Shown here one piece after another: positions 6,961-15,040 of a DNA stretch of 23,886 bases. The DNA comes from Clostridiales bacterium (GTDB lineage Bacteria > Bacillota_A > Clostridia > Oscillospirales > Oscillospiraceae): assembly GCA_019417795.1 (NCBI GenBank), contig DXUR01000002.1, positions 37,949 through 61,834 on the forward strand, written 5' to 3'. The first letter of the stretch is position 1; each line of letters begins with the position of its first letter. Made by a program: the position numbers and the translations under genes. The notes under the pieces were generated by a model. The model was not told the origin of the DNA. It ran no database searches and was given only the letters and a program-made list of their open reading frames with translations.

Positions 6961-7449
6961 TTATTCCTGCGGATACTCGCTCGCAGCATACTTCTCAGCG
7001 AACTCATCCTCTTCGATGGTGACATACATCGTCTTGAGGTAGGCCTTCACACCGCTCTTCTCGTTCTTGGTGCCCTCCTGAATGATCCAGTTATAGGGGC
7101 GGATGATAAGATCCACATTGCTGATCTCGGCAAAGTCGAGCGCGCCGATGGACTCCTCATCGAGAGGCGTCTGCTTGCGGCGGGTGACCATGACGACCTT
7201 GGGCGGGAAGTTCTTGAAGCTCACCGCGACCTGGAGATAGTGGCGAGGCTCGTCACCTTCCTCACGGGGAGGCATCACGCGGATATTCCAGCCGTCTTCG
7301 ATCAGACGCTGAGCATCGTTGTGGTCCTCGATGATAACGCAGAAATTGCGATCGCCGGCACGGTTGTACTTGTCCTCCTTACCGGAAAAGTTCCGGAAGA
7401 TAATGCGGGCGTTTTCGATGATGATGTTGTCAGTAGCTTTACGACTCAT
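6961..7449 (-). CDS. putative phage ssDNA-binding/replication accessory protein (162 aa)
   Basis: The start at 7449 has AGGAG 8 bases upstream. The sequence is beta-rich with an acidic C-terminus (residues near the end are [17 protein letters not shown]), the arrangement seen in single-stranded DNA-binding proteins. It contains [43 protein letters not shown] and [18 protein letters not shown], a pattern I recognise as a protein that recurs beside phage DNA polymerase genes, although its biochemical role is inferred. It lies two genes after the polymerase with short gaps, supporting a role at the replication fork. It could instead be another beta-barrel protein. Confidence 0.55.
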   Translation of the reverse strand: MSRKATDNIIIENARIIFRNFSGKEDKYNRAGDRNFCVIIEDHNDAQRLIEDGWNIRVMPPREEGDEPRHYLQVAVSFKNFPPKVVMVTRRKQTPLDEESIGALDFAEISNVDLIIRPYNWIIQEGTKNEKSGVKAYLKTMYVTIEEDEFAEKYAASEYPQE

Positions 7450-7463
7450 GATTAAGACTCCTC

Positions 7464-7664
7464 TCAACTGTTAAAATGGATATTGGAATGGACTCGTTCC
7501 CGAGCTTCTTTGTGTGCCAGTTCCTCTTTTTCAATGCAGAGGGTGCAGATGTTTTTCATAGGCTGCGGCTTCTTTTTCCACCGATAAATGTTCTCGCAGT
7601 TTCTCAATCCACATCGCCTGCAAGTAAACCAACGAACACCGTCTTTGGTGAAGCTTTTCTCCAT
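7464..7664 (-). CDS. small zinc-ribbon protein (66 aa)
   Basis: Two CxxC pairs (C15/C18 and C40/C43), plus C23, in a basic 66-residue protein suggest one treble-clef or ribbon zinc site. [14 protein letters not shown] and [11 protein letters not shown] show the two knuckles. Such proteins usually bind nucleic acid or a partner protein. The ATG is 5 bases past the stop of the polymerase gene, and a GAGGT ribosome site lies inside the polymerase end, implying co-translation. It may be an accessory factor of the replisome; no specific family is recognised. Confidence 0.7.
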   Translation of the reverse strand: MEKSFTKDGVRWFTCRRCGLRNCENIYRWKKKPQPMKNICTLCIEKEELAHKEARERVHSNIHFNS

Positions 7665-7668
7665 AGAA

Positions 7669-10600
7669 TTACCTCACATCAAACGGTGTACTGTCTTCTT
7701 CGTGGGGCTCGCCGGGACCGAACCAAGGCGGTGTGTCGGAAACATACGGATCTTCGGAAACGAACCACTCGAAATCACCATACTTGGAAATATCAGTGGC
7801 CGCAGCATCAACGAGAGCATCATAGTATCTCCGGTCAATGCAGTCTTCCTTTCCGAGAATTTTGACCATCTCAGATTCCATCCATAGATAGTCTTTTGTT
7901 CCGACGACGGAATCGTACTTGACATTGCCGTTCTTATCGGTGTTTTGACGAACGAGTGAACCTCCACCACAACCGGACTTAATCGGGGTAAACAGTCCGA
8001 CCTTTCCGATGAACTGCAAAGTATGACCATTATCAAGTACAAGGTTATCCTCGGACTGTATTGCCATGTCCGGGTTGTTGATATAGGCCGCGGCTTCATC
8101 AGGACTTCTGTCAATATAGATAGCAGAGGTAACAGACTTCGTCTCGCACATATCCTCGAAGGTGATCTCCTCATGCGAGAAGAGCTTCTTGAAGACATAC
8201 GGGATCTGGAACTGAGTGCCCGTGGCTGTCCACTCACCGGCGTGCTTACCATCCTTGTACTTGGCAATATAAACGGCGTTATTGACAAGGCACATGCGAT
8301 CATAAGTCGCTTCGTGCTCGAAAATATAACCGTACATCTTACCGTAGTCCATGACGAACTGAATGATCTCAGGCGTAGCGTCTGGAATCTTGATAGAGTC
8401 CGTCTTGATGTGAGCAACAACAAAGCCCCGTTTTTGAACCTCGTGCTTGAGGTTGATCATAAACAGGGCTCCGCGCTTAGCGACGATATTATCTTTGTTA
8501 CGGTTGTCATGGAACGGATTCTCGAAGCTGGCCGAAGTCAGACCGTAAACGGAGTTGATGGCGATTTTTAGCGCCTGCGCCAGAGCATCGGCGGCACTCT
8601 CGTCCGTCAGATACTTTGCCAGAGCACCATTCAGCATCTTGCGAGCCTTGTCGAACTCCTTATGCTTGATGGCGACACGAGCATCACGGATCTCACGAAA
8701 CCGCTTCGTATAGACCGGCCCGAAGAGATCTTCTGCGATGATGCTTGAGGGATGCATAGAAGCAATATCCAGCAGAGCGATATTTCCGTACATACCAGGC
8801 TCGGCATAGACATAGCCGCCCTCACCAACTTCTTCGCCGCGATAAGTAGACTTGCCTTTGTCGAACTTGTAACCAGGGAAGATCGGACGGTCTTTCTTGT
8901 CAAACGCCGTATAGTTGTCATATTCTTCCGGCCCAAACTTGAACGGCAGATCGTCCATGCTGCAAATCTGACTGGCATCACCCATGTCGCGGTAATTAAA
9001 CTGATCCTGCGGCTTCTTGTTTCCACCGAAGATAATCTTGGCGGTTAAAGTGTTCGTGGTATCGTTAACGGTCATTCCAGCCACATCGGCCAGAATCTCA
9101 CGAGCTATGAAGTCAGCCTTACGGGCATTGAATACCGCCTCCGTAGCAATGACATCATTGTCACAATACTCGGCGACCTTCTGCCACATGCTCTCCGGAA
9201 CAGGCTGGTCCCACGGAAGGCCAAGCTCCTGATGGTGGATGCCGAGTTCGATCTCCCACTTCTTCAAGCTCTGTTTTTTCGAGCAGAAGTCGTAAACATC
9301 AGTGTAAGAGACATTATAGGCTTCGCCAAAGAAGCAGTTGTTGCTCTTGGATTTCTTTTCGCTGCCGATGATCCGCTGAGACAGGTTGTAAAGCTGCTCA
9401 TTGGTATAGCCCATCAAGCGAGCATAAAGAATGTGGTTATCATACCGCCGGCAGTTGAAGCCGATGAGTCGGAACTTCATCAGGCCCTCGATGTCTTCAG
9501 AGGTCGGGTTGATCATCCGAACCACAGGTTGTGTGCTTCCTGCAAACTTCCAGTTCACGATGAAAAGGTTCGGAAACACCTCGACATCATAAAAGACGAG
9601 ATCAGCGGTTTCGTTCTTGGCCGCAGGGGCGGCATCGGCAGATTTGAACGGCATCTTATTAACGAGCTTGATGCAATACTCTGCCTGATTGGTGCTGTTG
9701 GCGGCAAAGGCCAGGACGGCATTGCGCATATCGGTAACATCGTAAACCATGCCGCTTTCATACGCATCCGTCAGAATCTTGTGGATAAAGTCGATACTGG
9801 GCTTAGTTGCAGGATGGATCTCCTTGTTGAGATTTCTCTTGATTTGAACCCTAAGCCCTTTCTCGCTCTGAACCACCTTGTTGTTTACCATGCTGCTTTC
9901 TCCTTTCAATGGTAACCCAGAGCTTATGGTTGCAATAGGTAGGTTGTTGAACTTTGTGAGTTTCCGGCGCAGCGAGCTTTTTCCAGTGAAGACCTTCACC
10001 TCAATATGGTCGTCATAGATACGACTCAGCCTTGTCGGATCTCCGGTGTAAATATAATGTAGATGGATACCCTGACCACCCTTGCTGACCTCGGCATAGG
10101 TCGGAGGCCACTTGCTCGCCTCCGTCAGGTTCAGGTCAAAGCACTTGTTGCCATTCTCGTCCGGAATATCAAAGTCGATGACAATATGGTTCTCAGGCAC
10201 CTTGACATAGTGGAGTTTAGAGGTATCCAACTGCGAAAGAGTCTTCGTGACTTTTTCCCATTTCTGCGATGGCGTTTCTTTAGATGTGGCATATTGAGCA
10301 GGACAGTCCGCACAATCTTTGTCGAATGCGGATACTGTTCCATCAAACTGAATCAGCCGAGTTGTTGGCTCCGGCTTATCAATGATGGTCTGCTCTTCAA
10401 ATTTTTCAGTTCTGAAGCCACTGTAATAGCTACGAACACGAGTGCCATCTTCCATACTGAAGCGCTCTGTGTAGTCATGGAAATAGTTCTTCAACTCTTC
10501 CTTGAACGCTCGCTGGCTGAGGGGGTACGAGACCTTTGCTTCCTCATTATAGGTCTTATACATCTCCCAAGCAGCCTTGAGGGACGTTCCGTCTTCACGC

Positions 10601-11694
10601 TTGAAGACAGGGTAGGAATCAACGATGTAGTTGTAGAAGTCATTGGAGGCCCCTAACATAGCAATCGGAATATAACCGTCGTAGTAAGCGGGATCTTCCA
10701 GATAGACCTCTTGACAGTGGTAAGCAATCGGGCCAAGCTCAAACGGGATGTGCTTCATGATGGTCTTGTACTCGTTCGGCTCGACCTTATCTCCTGTTGG
10801 GGAAACATCAATCAAACGTCGAATCAGACCGGATTTAGCGTCCGTAATACGAACCGGTTTGTTTGTGCCCATAAAGAGGAAAGCCTTAAAACGGTTGGCG
10901 TAAGTTGATTTGAACTTCTCGTTGACCGTCATTAGCTCGTGCGAAACAAGGCTGTTAAGTCTCGTATTATCCTCAATACGGGATAGGTCACCATCATGTT
11001 GAATGGCAACCAACGGGTTCGTCTTGAACGCCTCCAGCGCAAATGCATTGCTTGAAGAACCGAGAGCCTTAGCATCGAATACAGAGTAATAACCATCAAA
11101 GAGCTGCTGAATGATGTTGAGCACCGTGGACTTACCAGTACCAGCGGCGCCGTAAAGCACCATGAACTTTTGCAGCCTCTTGGAGTCACCGGACACGACC
11201 GAACCAATGGCCCATTCGATTTTGTGCCGCTCGGCAGGAGAGTACAGAACACTCATGAGCTTGTCATAAGAGTTCGCCTCACCCTGCTCAAGCGGATAAT
11301 TCAGCATCTTGCTGGCATAGTCTTTTTTCCCCGTTTTGCTGTTTGAAAATATCAGTTTCTCGTCGAGCATATGGAACTGGTCCTTCATCTGCTTCTGGCA
11401 ATATTTGTGCCATGTATCAATCATTCCGGTTTCCGCGTCCCACATATGCATGACTCGATAATTGTCATCAAAACGCTTACAGTTTTCCTCGGCGTATCGG
11501 TCCAGTTCGCGGTCGATCAGGTCAACCGCATCCTGTTCATCAGTCGACCACAATCCCCGTTCCTCAATCCAGATAGCGTAGAAATCGCCGCCTCTAATCA
11601 TGAGGTCGCTGCTTTTCTTGATGATAAACTTGGGATAGATCTCGATGATACCACGCTTGCCACTGCGCGTTGCAATCACCAAGAAGTCTAACAT
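7669..11694 (-). CDS. helicase-primase-family B DNA polymerase fusion (1341 aa)
   Basis: One frame carries a complete replication machine. Residues 100-410 are an SF3/D5-type helicase: Walker A GAAGTGKST (182-190), Walker B-like IQHDGD (231-236), motif C FMGTNKP (274-280) and R292/R293 as arginine finger. Residues 490-620 are an archaeo-eukaryotic primase: IDFDIPD with D507/D509, GGQGIHLH with H544, and E565. Residues 698-860 are a 3'-5' exonuclease: D703/E705, N747..D752, and YCDND (Y843, D847). Residues 970-1180 are family B polymerase: motif A DIASMHPS (D976), motif B KIAINSVYG (K1043-G1051), and motif C KTDS (1097-1100), where the usual first Asp is Lys but D1099 is kept. The start has GGAGAG upstream. 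No stop or frame change separates the parts. The helicase-before-primase order is the reverse of the common AEP-SF3 arrangement. Confidence 0.9.
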   Translation of the reverse strand: MLDFLVIATRSGKRGIIEIYPKFIIKKSSDLMIRGGDFYAIWIEERGLWSTDEQDAVDLIDRELDRYAEENCKRFDDNYRVMHMWDAETGMIDTWHKYCQKQMKDQFHMLDEKLIFSNSKTGKKDYASKMLNYPLEQGEANSYDKLMSVLYSPAERHKIEWAIGSVVSGDSKRLQKFMVLYGAAGTGKSTVLNIIQQLFDGYYSVFDAKALGSSSNAFALEAFKTNPLVAIQHDGDLSRIEDNTRLNSLVSHELMTVNEKFKSTYANRFKAFLFMGTNKPVRITDAKSGLIRRLIDVSPTGDKVEPNEYKTIMKHIPFELGPIAYHCQEVYLEDPAYYDGYIPIAMLGASNDFYNYIVDSYPVFKREDGTSLKAAWEMYKTYNEEAKVSYPLSQRAFKEELKNYFHDYTERFSMEDGTRVRSYYSGFRTEKFEEQTIIDKPEPTTRLIQFDGTVSAFDKDCADCPAQYATSKETPSQKWEKVTKTLSQLDTSKLHYVKVPENHIVIDFDIPDENGNKCFDLNLTEASKWPPTYAEVSKGGQGIHLHYIYTGDPTRLSRIYDDHIEVKVFTGKSSLRRKLTKFNNLPIATISSGLPLKGESSMVNNKVVQSEKGLRVQIKRNLNKEIHPATKPSIDFIHKILTDAYESGMVYDVTDMRNAVLAFAANSTNQAEYCIKLVNKMPFKSADAAPAAKNETADLVFYDVEVFPNLFIVNWKFAGSTQPVVRMINPTSEDIEGLMKFRLIGFNCRRYDNHILYARLMGYTNEQLYNLSQRIIGSEKKSKSNNCFFGEAYNVSYTDVYDFCSKKQSLKKWEIELGIHHQELGLPWDQPVPESMWQKVAEYCDNDVIATEAVFNARKADFIAREILADVAGMTVNDTTNTLTAKIIFGGNKKPQDQFNYRDMGDASQICSMDDLPFKFGPEEYDNYTAFDKKDRPIFPGYKFDKGKSTYRGEEVGEGGYVYAEPGMYGNIALLDIASMHPSSIIAEDLFGPVYTKRFREIRDARVAIKHKEFDKARKMLNGALAKYLTDESAADALAQALKIAINSVYGLTSASFENPFHDNRNKDNIVAKRGALFMINLKHEVQKRGFVVAHIKTDSIKIPDATPEIIQFVMDYGKMYGYIFEHEATYDRMCLVNNAVYIAKYKDGKHAGEWTATGTQFQIPYVFKKLFSHEEITFEDMCETKSVTSAIYIDRSPDEAAAYINNPDMAIQSEDNLVLDNGHTLQFIGKVGLFTPIKSGCGGGSLVRQNTDKNGNVKYDSVVGTKDYLWMESEMVKILGKEDCIDRRYYDALVDAAATDISKYGDFEWFVSEDPYVSDTPPWFGPGEPHEEDSTPFDVR

Positions 11695-11697
11695 TGA

Positions 11698-11919
11698 TTA
11701 CTCTCCTTCGCCGCGCTCCAACTTCTTTACTCGAACAGAGAGCTGATAGACCTGCTCCTCCAGCTTCCTGCGCTCAACCTCGGTTGCTGCGGCAAGGACC
11801 ATCGCCCCTACCGCAAGCAACTTGAACATCTTCGTGCTGCGAGCCTGCCGCTGCATCTGCTTGCAGAAATTCTTAGACGGCATGACCGTCACGAAAATAT
11901 CATGCGTGATCGTATTCAT
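11698..11919 (-). CDS. small protein with hydrophobic segment and coiled coil (73 aa)
   Basis: A basic N-terminal third (NFCKQMQRQARSTK) leads into a short hydrophobic stretch (MFKLLAVGAMVLAAAT, about 31-46), then a heptad-like charged helix (EVERRKLEEQVYQLSVRVKK). This suggests a membrane-peripheral or single-pass protein with a coiled coil. The function is unknown. The start overlaps the stop of the preceding gene (ATGA), and AGGGAG lies upstream. It precedes the replication polyprotein by a few bases and could help attach replication to the membrane, which is inference only. Confidence 0.6.
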   Translation of the reverse strand: MNTITHDIFVTVMPSKNFCKQMQRQARSTKMFKLLAVGAMVLAAATEVERRKLEEQVYQLSVRVKKLERGEGE

Positions 11920-12479
11920 GTTAAACTCCCTTCTCTGATGATCTCGTTAAGATAGCAATTCATCTGATACCAGATTTCCATAGACCGCATATCAAACCGA
12001 GGGTTACGGATTGTGAACAGACCGCCCTTACCATCCGGTGCGTAGTCATGATCCATAAAACGGTCGAGAATCTCGTCGACCCGAACAGGATCAAACCGAA
12101 CATCGCTCATGGAACCAAGGCCTAAACTGACAAGCATACTCCAGAACCACTGTCCGGTGCGGTTGCCAATATCAGGGTCTTCCATGATGTGTTCTTCACA
12201 TCGAATGGCAAGGGCGATCATCATTTCAAGGATGCTGCAAGGCCGAATATCAAGGCAGTTGGCAATTACAGCATCACGATAGCCTTGCTCGCGACCGAAC
12301 CGATACCTAAGCTCGATGCCATCCTCGGCCCGGTTGCCGTCCATCGGGATCGTGTATGCAAACTCCGTGTCGTGGAGCTTGTAGAACAGTCGCCGATAGG
12401 ACTTATTAGAATATCGGTCGTCGACCACGAGCCGGTACATCCACTCGAAATATGGATCGTTAAGCTCGCTCTTGGTCAA
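11916..12479 (-). CDS. conserved phage hypothetical protein (187 aa), TTG start
   Basis: The reading frame begins at TTG 12479 with AGGAGG 7 bases upstream; no ATG is near, so a TTG start is well supported. The protein is soluble and mainly helical, with RLFYKLHDTEFAYTI (30-44), a helix CSILEMMIALAIRCEEHI, and WFWSMLVSLGLGSM. I recognise this as a widely conserved protein of Clostridia phages, found with DUF6353-like neighbours, but no function is established. It overlaps the next small gene by 4 bases and starts 2 bases after the upstream stop, so it belongs to a tight operon. Confidence 0.75.
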   Translation of the reverse strand: MTKSELNDPYFEWMYRLVVDDRYSNKSYRRLFYKLHDTEFAYTIPMDGNRAEDGIELRYRFGREQGYRDAVIANCLDIRPCSILEMMIALAIRCEEHIMEDPDIGNRTGQWFWSMLVSLGLGSMSDVRFDPVRVDEILDRFMDHDYAPDGKGGLFTIRNPRFDMRSMEIWYQMNCYLNEIIREGSLT

Positions 12480-12481
12480 GG

Positions 12482-13069
12482 TCAGACCTCCTCGTCATTA
12501 TTCGGAGGAAAGTTTTTCTTCTTGAAGTCGCTGAAATCACGCAGATCCTTGAGAATCTCATAGTCACAGCGCTTTGCATCACTCCTTACGAACACCGAAT
12601 CTTCTTCGTATTCGCCGAAGTGGTCCAGCCCATCGCCGATGATTTCCTCCACATCATCAACGATTTCACCGCACTCATCAGCCAAGACGCCATCAGCGAA
12701 GTAGGTCAGGCTAACTTTCGCATAGTCTTCAAGCTCTCCGAATTCATCAGGAGAGATGACATACGGAACTTCACCAGGCGTTCCCGAGGGCTTCTCGTCA
12801 ATCGTTCTGGAGTAGTCCTTATAACCAGCCTCCTGCAAACGCTGAGTGTACTCGGTAATGCTACCCTTATCCATGTTCTTGGCAGCATTTACAAGCGAGA
12901 CAGTTTTTTCTTCCGTTGTCGGTTTCTCACGCTTGGCGTATGCTGCTTTGACCGAGGCAATCTCTTCCTCGGCGAGTTTTGCGTACTTATCCTTCAGATA
13001 GTACCAGGCGCCTGCTGCGCCGATAGTAAGGCCTGCCACAAAGGCAAAGCCGGTAGATGCTTTACTCAT
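12482..13069 (-). CDS. membrane-anchored conserved phage protein (195 aa)
   Basis: One N-terminal transmembrane segment (FAFVAGLTIGAAGAWYYL, 8-25) is followed by a charged coiled region and an acidic C-terminal domain marked by PYVISPDEFGELEDY, SLTYFADGVLADE and HFGEYEEDSVFVR. That C-terminal pattern recurs in Clostridia phages near DUF6353-like genes; its role is unknown. The ATG at 13069 has AGGAGG 6 bases upstream and overlaps the stop of the preceding 54-aa gene. It may sit on the inner membrane face and take part in a phage membrane complex with the other anchored proteins of this block. Confidence 0.75.
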   Translation of the reverse strand: MSKASTGFAFVAGLTIGAAGAWYYLKDKYAKLAEEEIASVKAAYAKREKPTTEEKTVSLVNAAKNMDKGSITEYTQRLQEAGYKDYSRTIDEKPSGTPGEVPYVISPDEFGELEDYAKVSLTYFADGVLADECGEIVDDVEEIIGDGLDHFGEYEEDSVFVRSDAKRCDYEILKDLRDFSDFKKKNFPPNNDEEV

Positions 13070-13226
13070 CTTCGTCCTCCTCATCGTCTCGGATGCTCAT
13101 GACGGTCATAGCCAGACCACCAAAGAGTAAAGCGCCACTCAACAGCAATCCGCCGGTGATGTGACGCTTACGCTTTGTGTCAAGAACATAGTCGAGCATG
13201 GAAATGAAATTCGCAATTCCCTCCAT
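13062..13226 (-). CDS. small membrane protein (54 aa)
   Basis: The ATG at 13226 has AAGGAG 8 bases upstream, which is inside the end of the preceding 32-aa gene. One transmembrane segment (ITGGLLLSGALLFGGLAMTV, 23-42) separates a basic N-terminal part from a strongly acidic tail (DDEEDEDE). No function is recognised. The coding region overlaps the next gene by 8 bases, indicating coupled translation of the two membrane proteins. Confidence 0.65.
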   Translation of the reverse strand: MEGIANFISMLDYVLDTKRKRHITGGLLLSGALLFGGLAMTVMSIRDDEEDEDE

Positions 13227-13231
13227 GTCAG

Positions 13232-13330
13232 TCACTCCTTGTAGCTGAGGACTGCTGCTCCGCCCACCAGGCAGAGGCCGGACATAGTCGCCAGGGTATA
13301 AGAGAGCAGGGAAAGCATGATCTTCTTCAT
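13232..13330 (-). CDS. very small membrane protein (32 aa)
   Basis: The frame starts at ATG 13330, preceded by AAAGGAGG, and codes for MKKIMLSLLSYTLATMSGLC followed by a glycine/alanine/leucine stretch and SYKE. It is almost wholly one hydrophobic segment. The strong ribosome site, the tight spacing from the cell-wall hydrolase gene, and the next gene starting 5 bases past its stop all support it as a real gene. It could be a small regulator or partner of the adjacent membrane proteins. Holin-like action is possible because it follows the SleB-type hydrolase, but it is shorter than known holins. Confidence 0.55.
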   Translation of the reverse strand: MKKIMLSLLSYTLATMSGLCLVGGAAVLSYKE

Positions 13331-13344
13331 AATTGTTCCTCCTT

Positions 13345-13902
13345 TTAATCATAGCTTGAGAAGTAATGGTTTCCGACCTGGAACATAGGAACTCCATAGT
13401 CGCTATAATGGCCCGCATTGAAGAACACGACATCGTAGTCAGTACGATTTTCCAGTTCTTCTTCAACGAGCTTTACCAGCTCGTCCATAACATAGCAGCG
13501 GGTGATACGGTCGCCGTACATACCTGCATACTGGTTTTTCTGCCAGATGACCTCAGAGATCGTGTCCGGGAAATGCGGATCATCTACACGATTGAGAACG
13601 CTGTCAATGACCAGTCGCTGGCCCTGCTCGCATTCTCCCTCGGCTTCCGCCATAGCGCAGAGAGCAAGAAGCTCGATCTCCTCCCTCGTAGCCAAAGGCT
13701 CTTGTTCGGGAGTGGGTGCAGGCTCTTCCTCCAGTAAAATATCAGTGGACGGAGCAGATGCCTCGACGATCAGAGAGAGAGGTTCCGTCTGAATCGTAGG
13801 CTGTTCCGGAACCGTTTTGGTCGTCGTTGCATTTATCACAAAGTTACAGGATATGAAAATCGCCCCGACGAAGATAAGAAGGCAGATAAGCAATTTTTTC
13901 AT
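13345..13902 (-). CDS. SleB-type cell-wall hydrolase, membrane-anchored
   Basis: The 185-residue protein begins with a signal or anchor segment (LLICLLIFVGAIFISC, 4-19; C19 could be a weak lipobox), then a Pro/Glu-rich linker, then a SleB/hydrolase_2 domain (about 75-183). The family signature is visible as LCAMAEAEGE (81-90), which carries the likely catalytic Glu, then VIDSVLNRVDD, IWQKNQYAGMY and FFNAGHY. These enzymes cleave peptidoglycan as lytic transglycosylases or amidases in spore germination and phage lysis. The ATG at 13902 has only a weak GAGG before it. Its place in the early membrane-protein block rather than a lysis cassette is unusual; it might remodel the wall for a membrane complex. 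Confidence 0.8.
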   Translation of the reverse strand: MKKLLICLLIFVGAIFISCNFVINATTTKTVPEQPTIQTEPLSLIVEASAPSTDILLEEEPAPTPEQEPLATREEIELLALCAMAEAEGECEQGQRLVIDSVLNRVDDPHFPDTISEVIWQKNQYAGMYGDRITRCYVMDELVKLVEEELENRTDYDVVFFNAGHYSDYGVPMFQVGNHYFSSYD

Positions 13903-13912
13903 CGGCTTGTCC

Positions 13913-14881
13913 TCATGCGAGATAGTCGTTCTGGTGGTCGACGATCTTGGAAGTGATGTCACCGACAACATTGAAGTCCAGAATAAACGCGCGCTTGTAC
14001 TCGTCCGAATCAGCATCATGGCGACGAATCTCGGTCATACCGAAATCAACAAAGTTGTCACCGTAAGGCTTCTTGTCGTCATAGATCCAACCGACAACAG
14101 CGCCGGCTTTGGTGCGCTTGAAACCGAGCATATCGTAAACTTCGTTCAGGAAGAGGTGACCCTGGGACTTGAGCATATCATTCGCCTGAGCCTGACGAGC
14201 ACGCAGATAGAAGAGGTTCATTTCAGGGTCCTGCTTCCAATCGGAGTGGGTATCATCAAACACCTTTGCGTAAGGGCCGTAGTCAGAGCCATCCCAGTTC
14301 TCGTCTGCGACATTCACATTCTGCTTGACCTTCTTTTCCTTGCCCTTGTCGTCCGTGACGGTCTCTTCGATCTCCTGCGCCTTGATGTTGTAGCGCAGCT
14401 CCTTTTCAACCTGCTCGCCGAAACGCTCGATTACGCGGTCACGATAATCCTTGAAGGACTTATCGACAGCAGCGTAAGCAGCCGCCAGAGCGACATTGCG
14501 CTTCTTCATGATGTTGTGGCTTGCGAGAATGCTGGCGATAGAAGCTGCACCGAGCATGACCGCAGGGGCATACAGCTTTGCGAACTTCACGCCAGTCTGA
14601 ACATAGGCGATAGCGAGATCTTTCTTGTGATCCTCTTCGGAGTAGGACTCACCGGCCTTGGTGACGCCATTTTCCTTGGCCTCACGAATATCAGCGAGAG
14701 AGTTCTTAGACTCCTCGACGATGGCACCTGCCTTGGTGGTAGCCTTGCAGGCCAGAACGGCACTTGCAACAGCACCGACGATACCGACACCGACAAGAAT
14801 TTCGGGGCTCTTCTTCTGGAGCCCAAAGCCGACCTTGGAGAAGGTACGCTTTGCGGAAGTCATGATTTCATTAGCTTTCAT
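13913..14881 (-). CDS. DUF6353-like membrane protein, paralogue 1 (322 aa)
   Basis: Two predicted membrane segments lie at about 28-47 (after the shared SPEIL) and 101-122. They are followed by a long charged region and a C-terminal domain with FLNEVYDMLG (244-253) and VGW (263-265). The same SP-x-IL, first segment, second segment and L-N-[DE]-x-YD-x-x-G...GW order is found in the products of 16060-16824 and 17372-18178, so they are paralogues. This copy is the longest, with an extra stretch of about 60 residues (DDKGKEKKVKQNVNVADENW region). No enzymatic motif is seen. AAAGGA lies 12 bases before the ATG. The function is unknown. Confidence 0.75.
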   Translation of the reverse strand: MKANEIMTSAKRTFSKVGFGLQKKSPEILVGVGIVGAVASAVLACKATTKAGAIVEESKNSLADIREAKENGVTKAGESYSEEDHKKDLAIAYVQTGVKFAKLYAPAVMLGAASIASILASHNIMKKRNVALAAAYAAVDKSFKDYRDRVIERFGEQVEKELRYNIKAQEIEETVTDDKGKEKKVKQNVNVADENWDGSDYGPYAKVFDDTHSDWKQDPEMNLFYLRARQAQANDMLKSQGHLFLNEVYDMLGFKRTKAGAVVGWIYDDKKPYGDNFVDFGMTEIRRHDADSDEYKRAFILDFNVVGDITSKIVDHQNDYLA

Positions 14882-14915
14882 GGTAATAAATCCTTTCTTA
14901 ATTGTAGTTTTCAGC

Positions 14916-15026
14916 TCAGTTTTCGAGCTCTTTCATGTATTCGTAATACTCGGACTCAGTCGGGAACAGCATCCATGTTCCGTCGACGAAGCCTCTGTAC
15001 CCGCTTGAGACAAAATATCCGTACAT
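14916..15026 (-). CDS. small conserved protein (36 aa)
   Basis: ATG 15026 is preceded by GAGGTG. The product begins MYGYFVSSGYRGFVDGTWML and continues FPTESEYYEYMKELEN. I recognise this compact aromatic-rich pattern as a short protein common in Firmicute phages and elements, with unknown role. It fits the gap between the 201-aa gene and DUF6353-like paralogue 1, 14 bases after the former stop. It is too short for ordinary gene finders and easily missed. Confidence 0.65.
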   Translation of the reverse strand: MYGYFVSSGYRGFVDGTWMLFPTESEYYEYMKELEN

Positions 15027-15040
15027 GACTGCACCTCTTT

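Noticed and set aside
13817..15028. 403-codon open frame on the plus strand
   Set aside because: It is antisense to DUF6353-like paralogue 1, the 36-aa gene and the start of the SleB-type gene, and the translation looks like low-complexity leucine/valine-rich shadow sequence.
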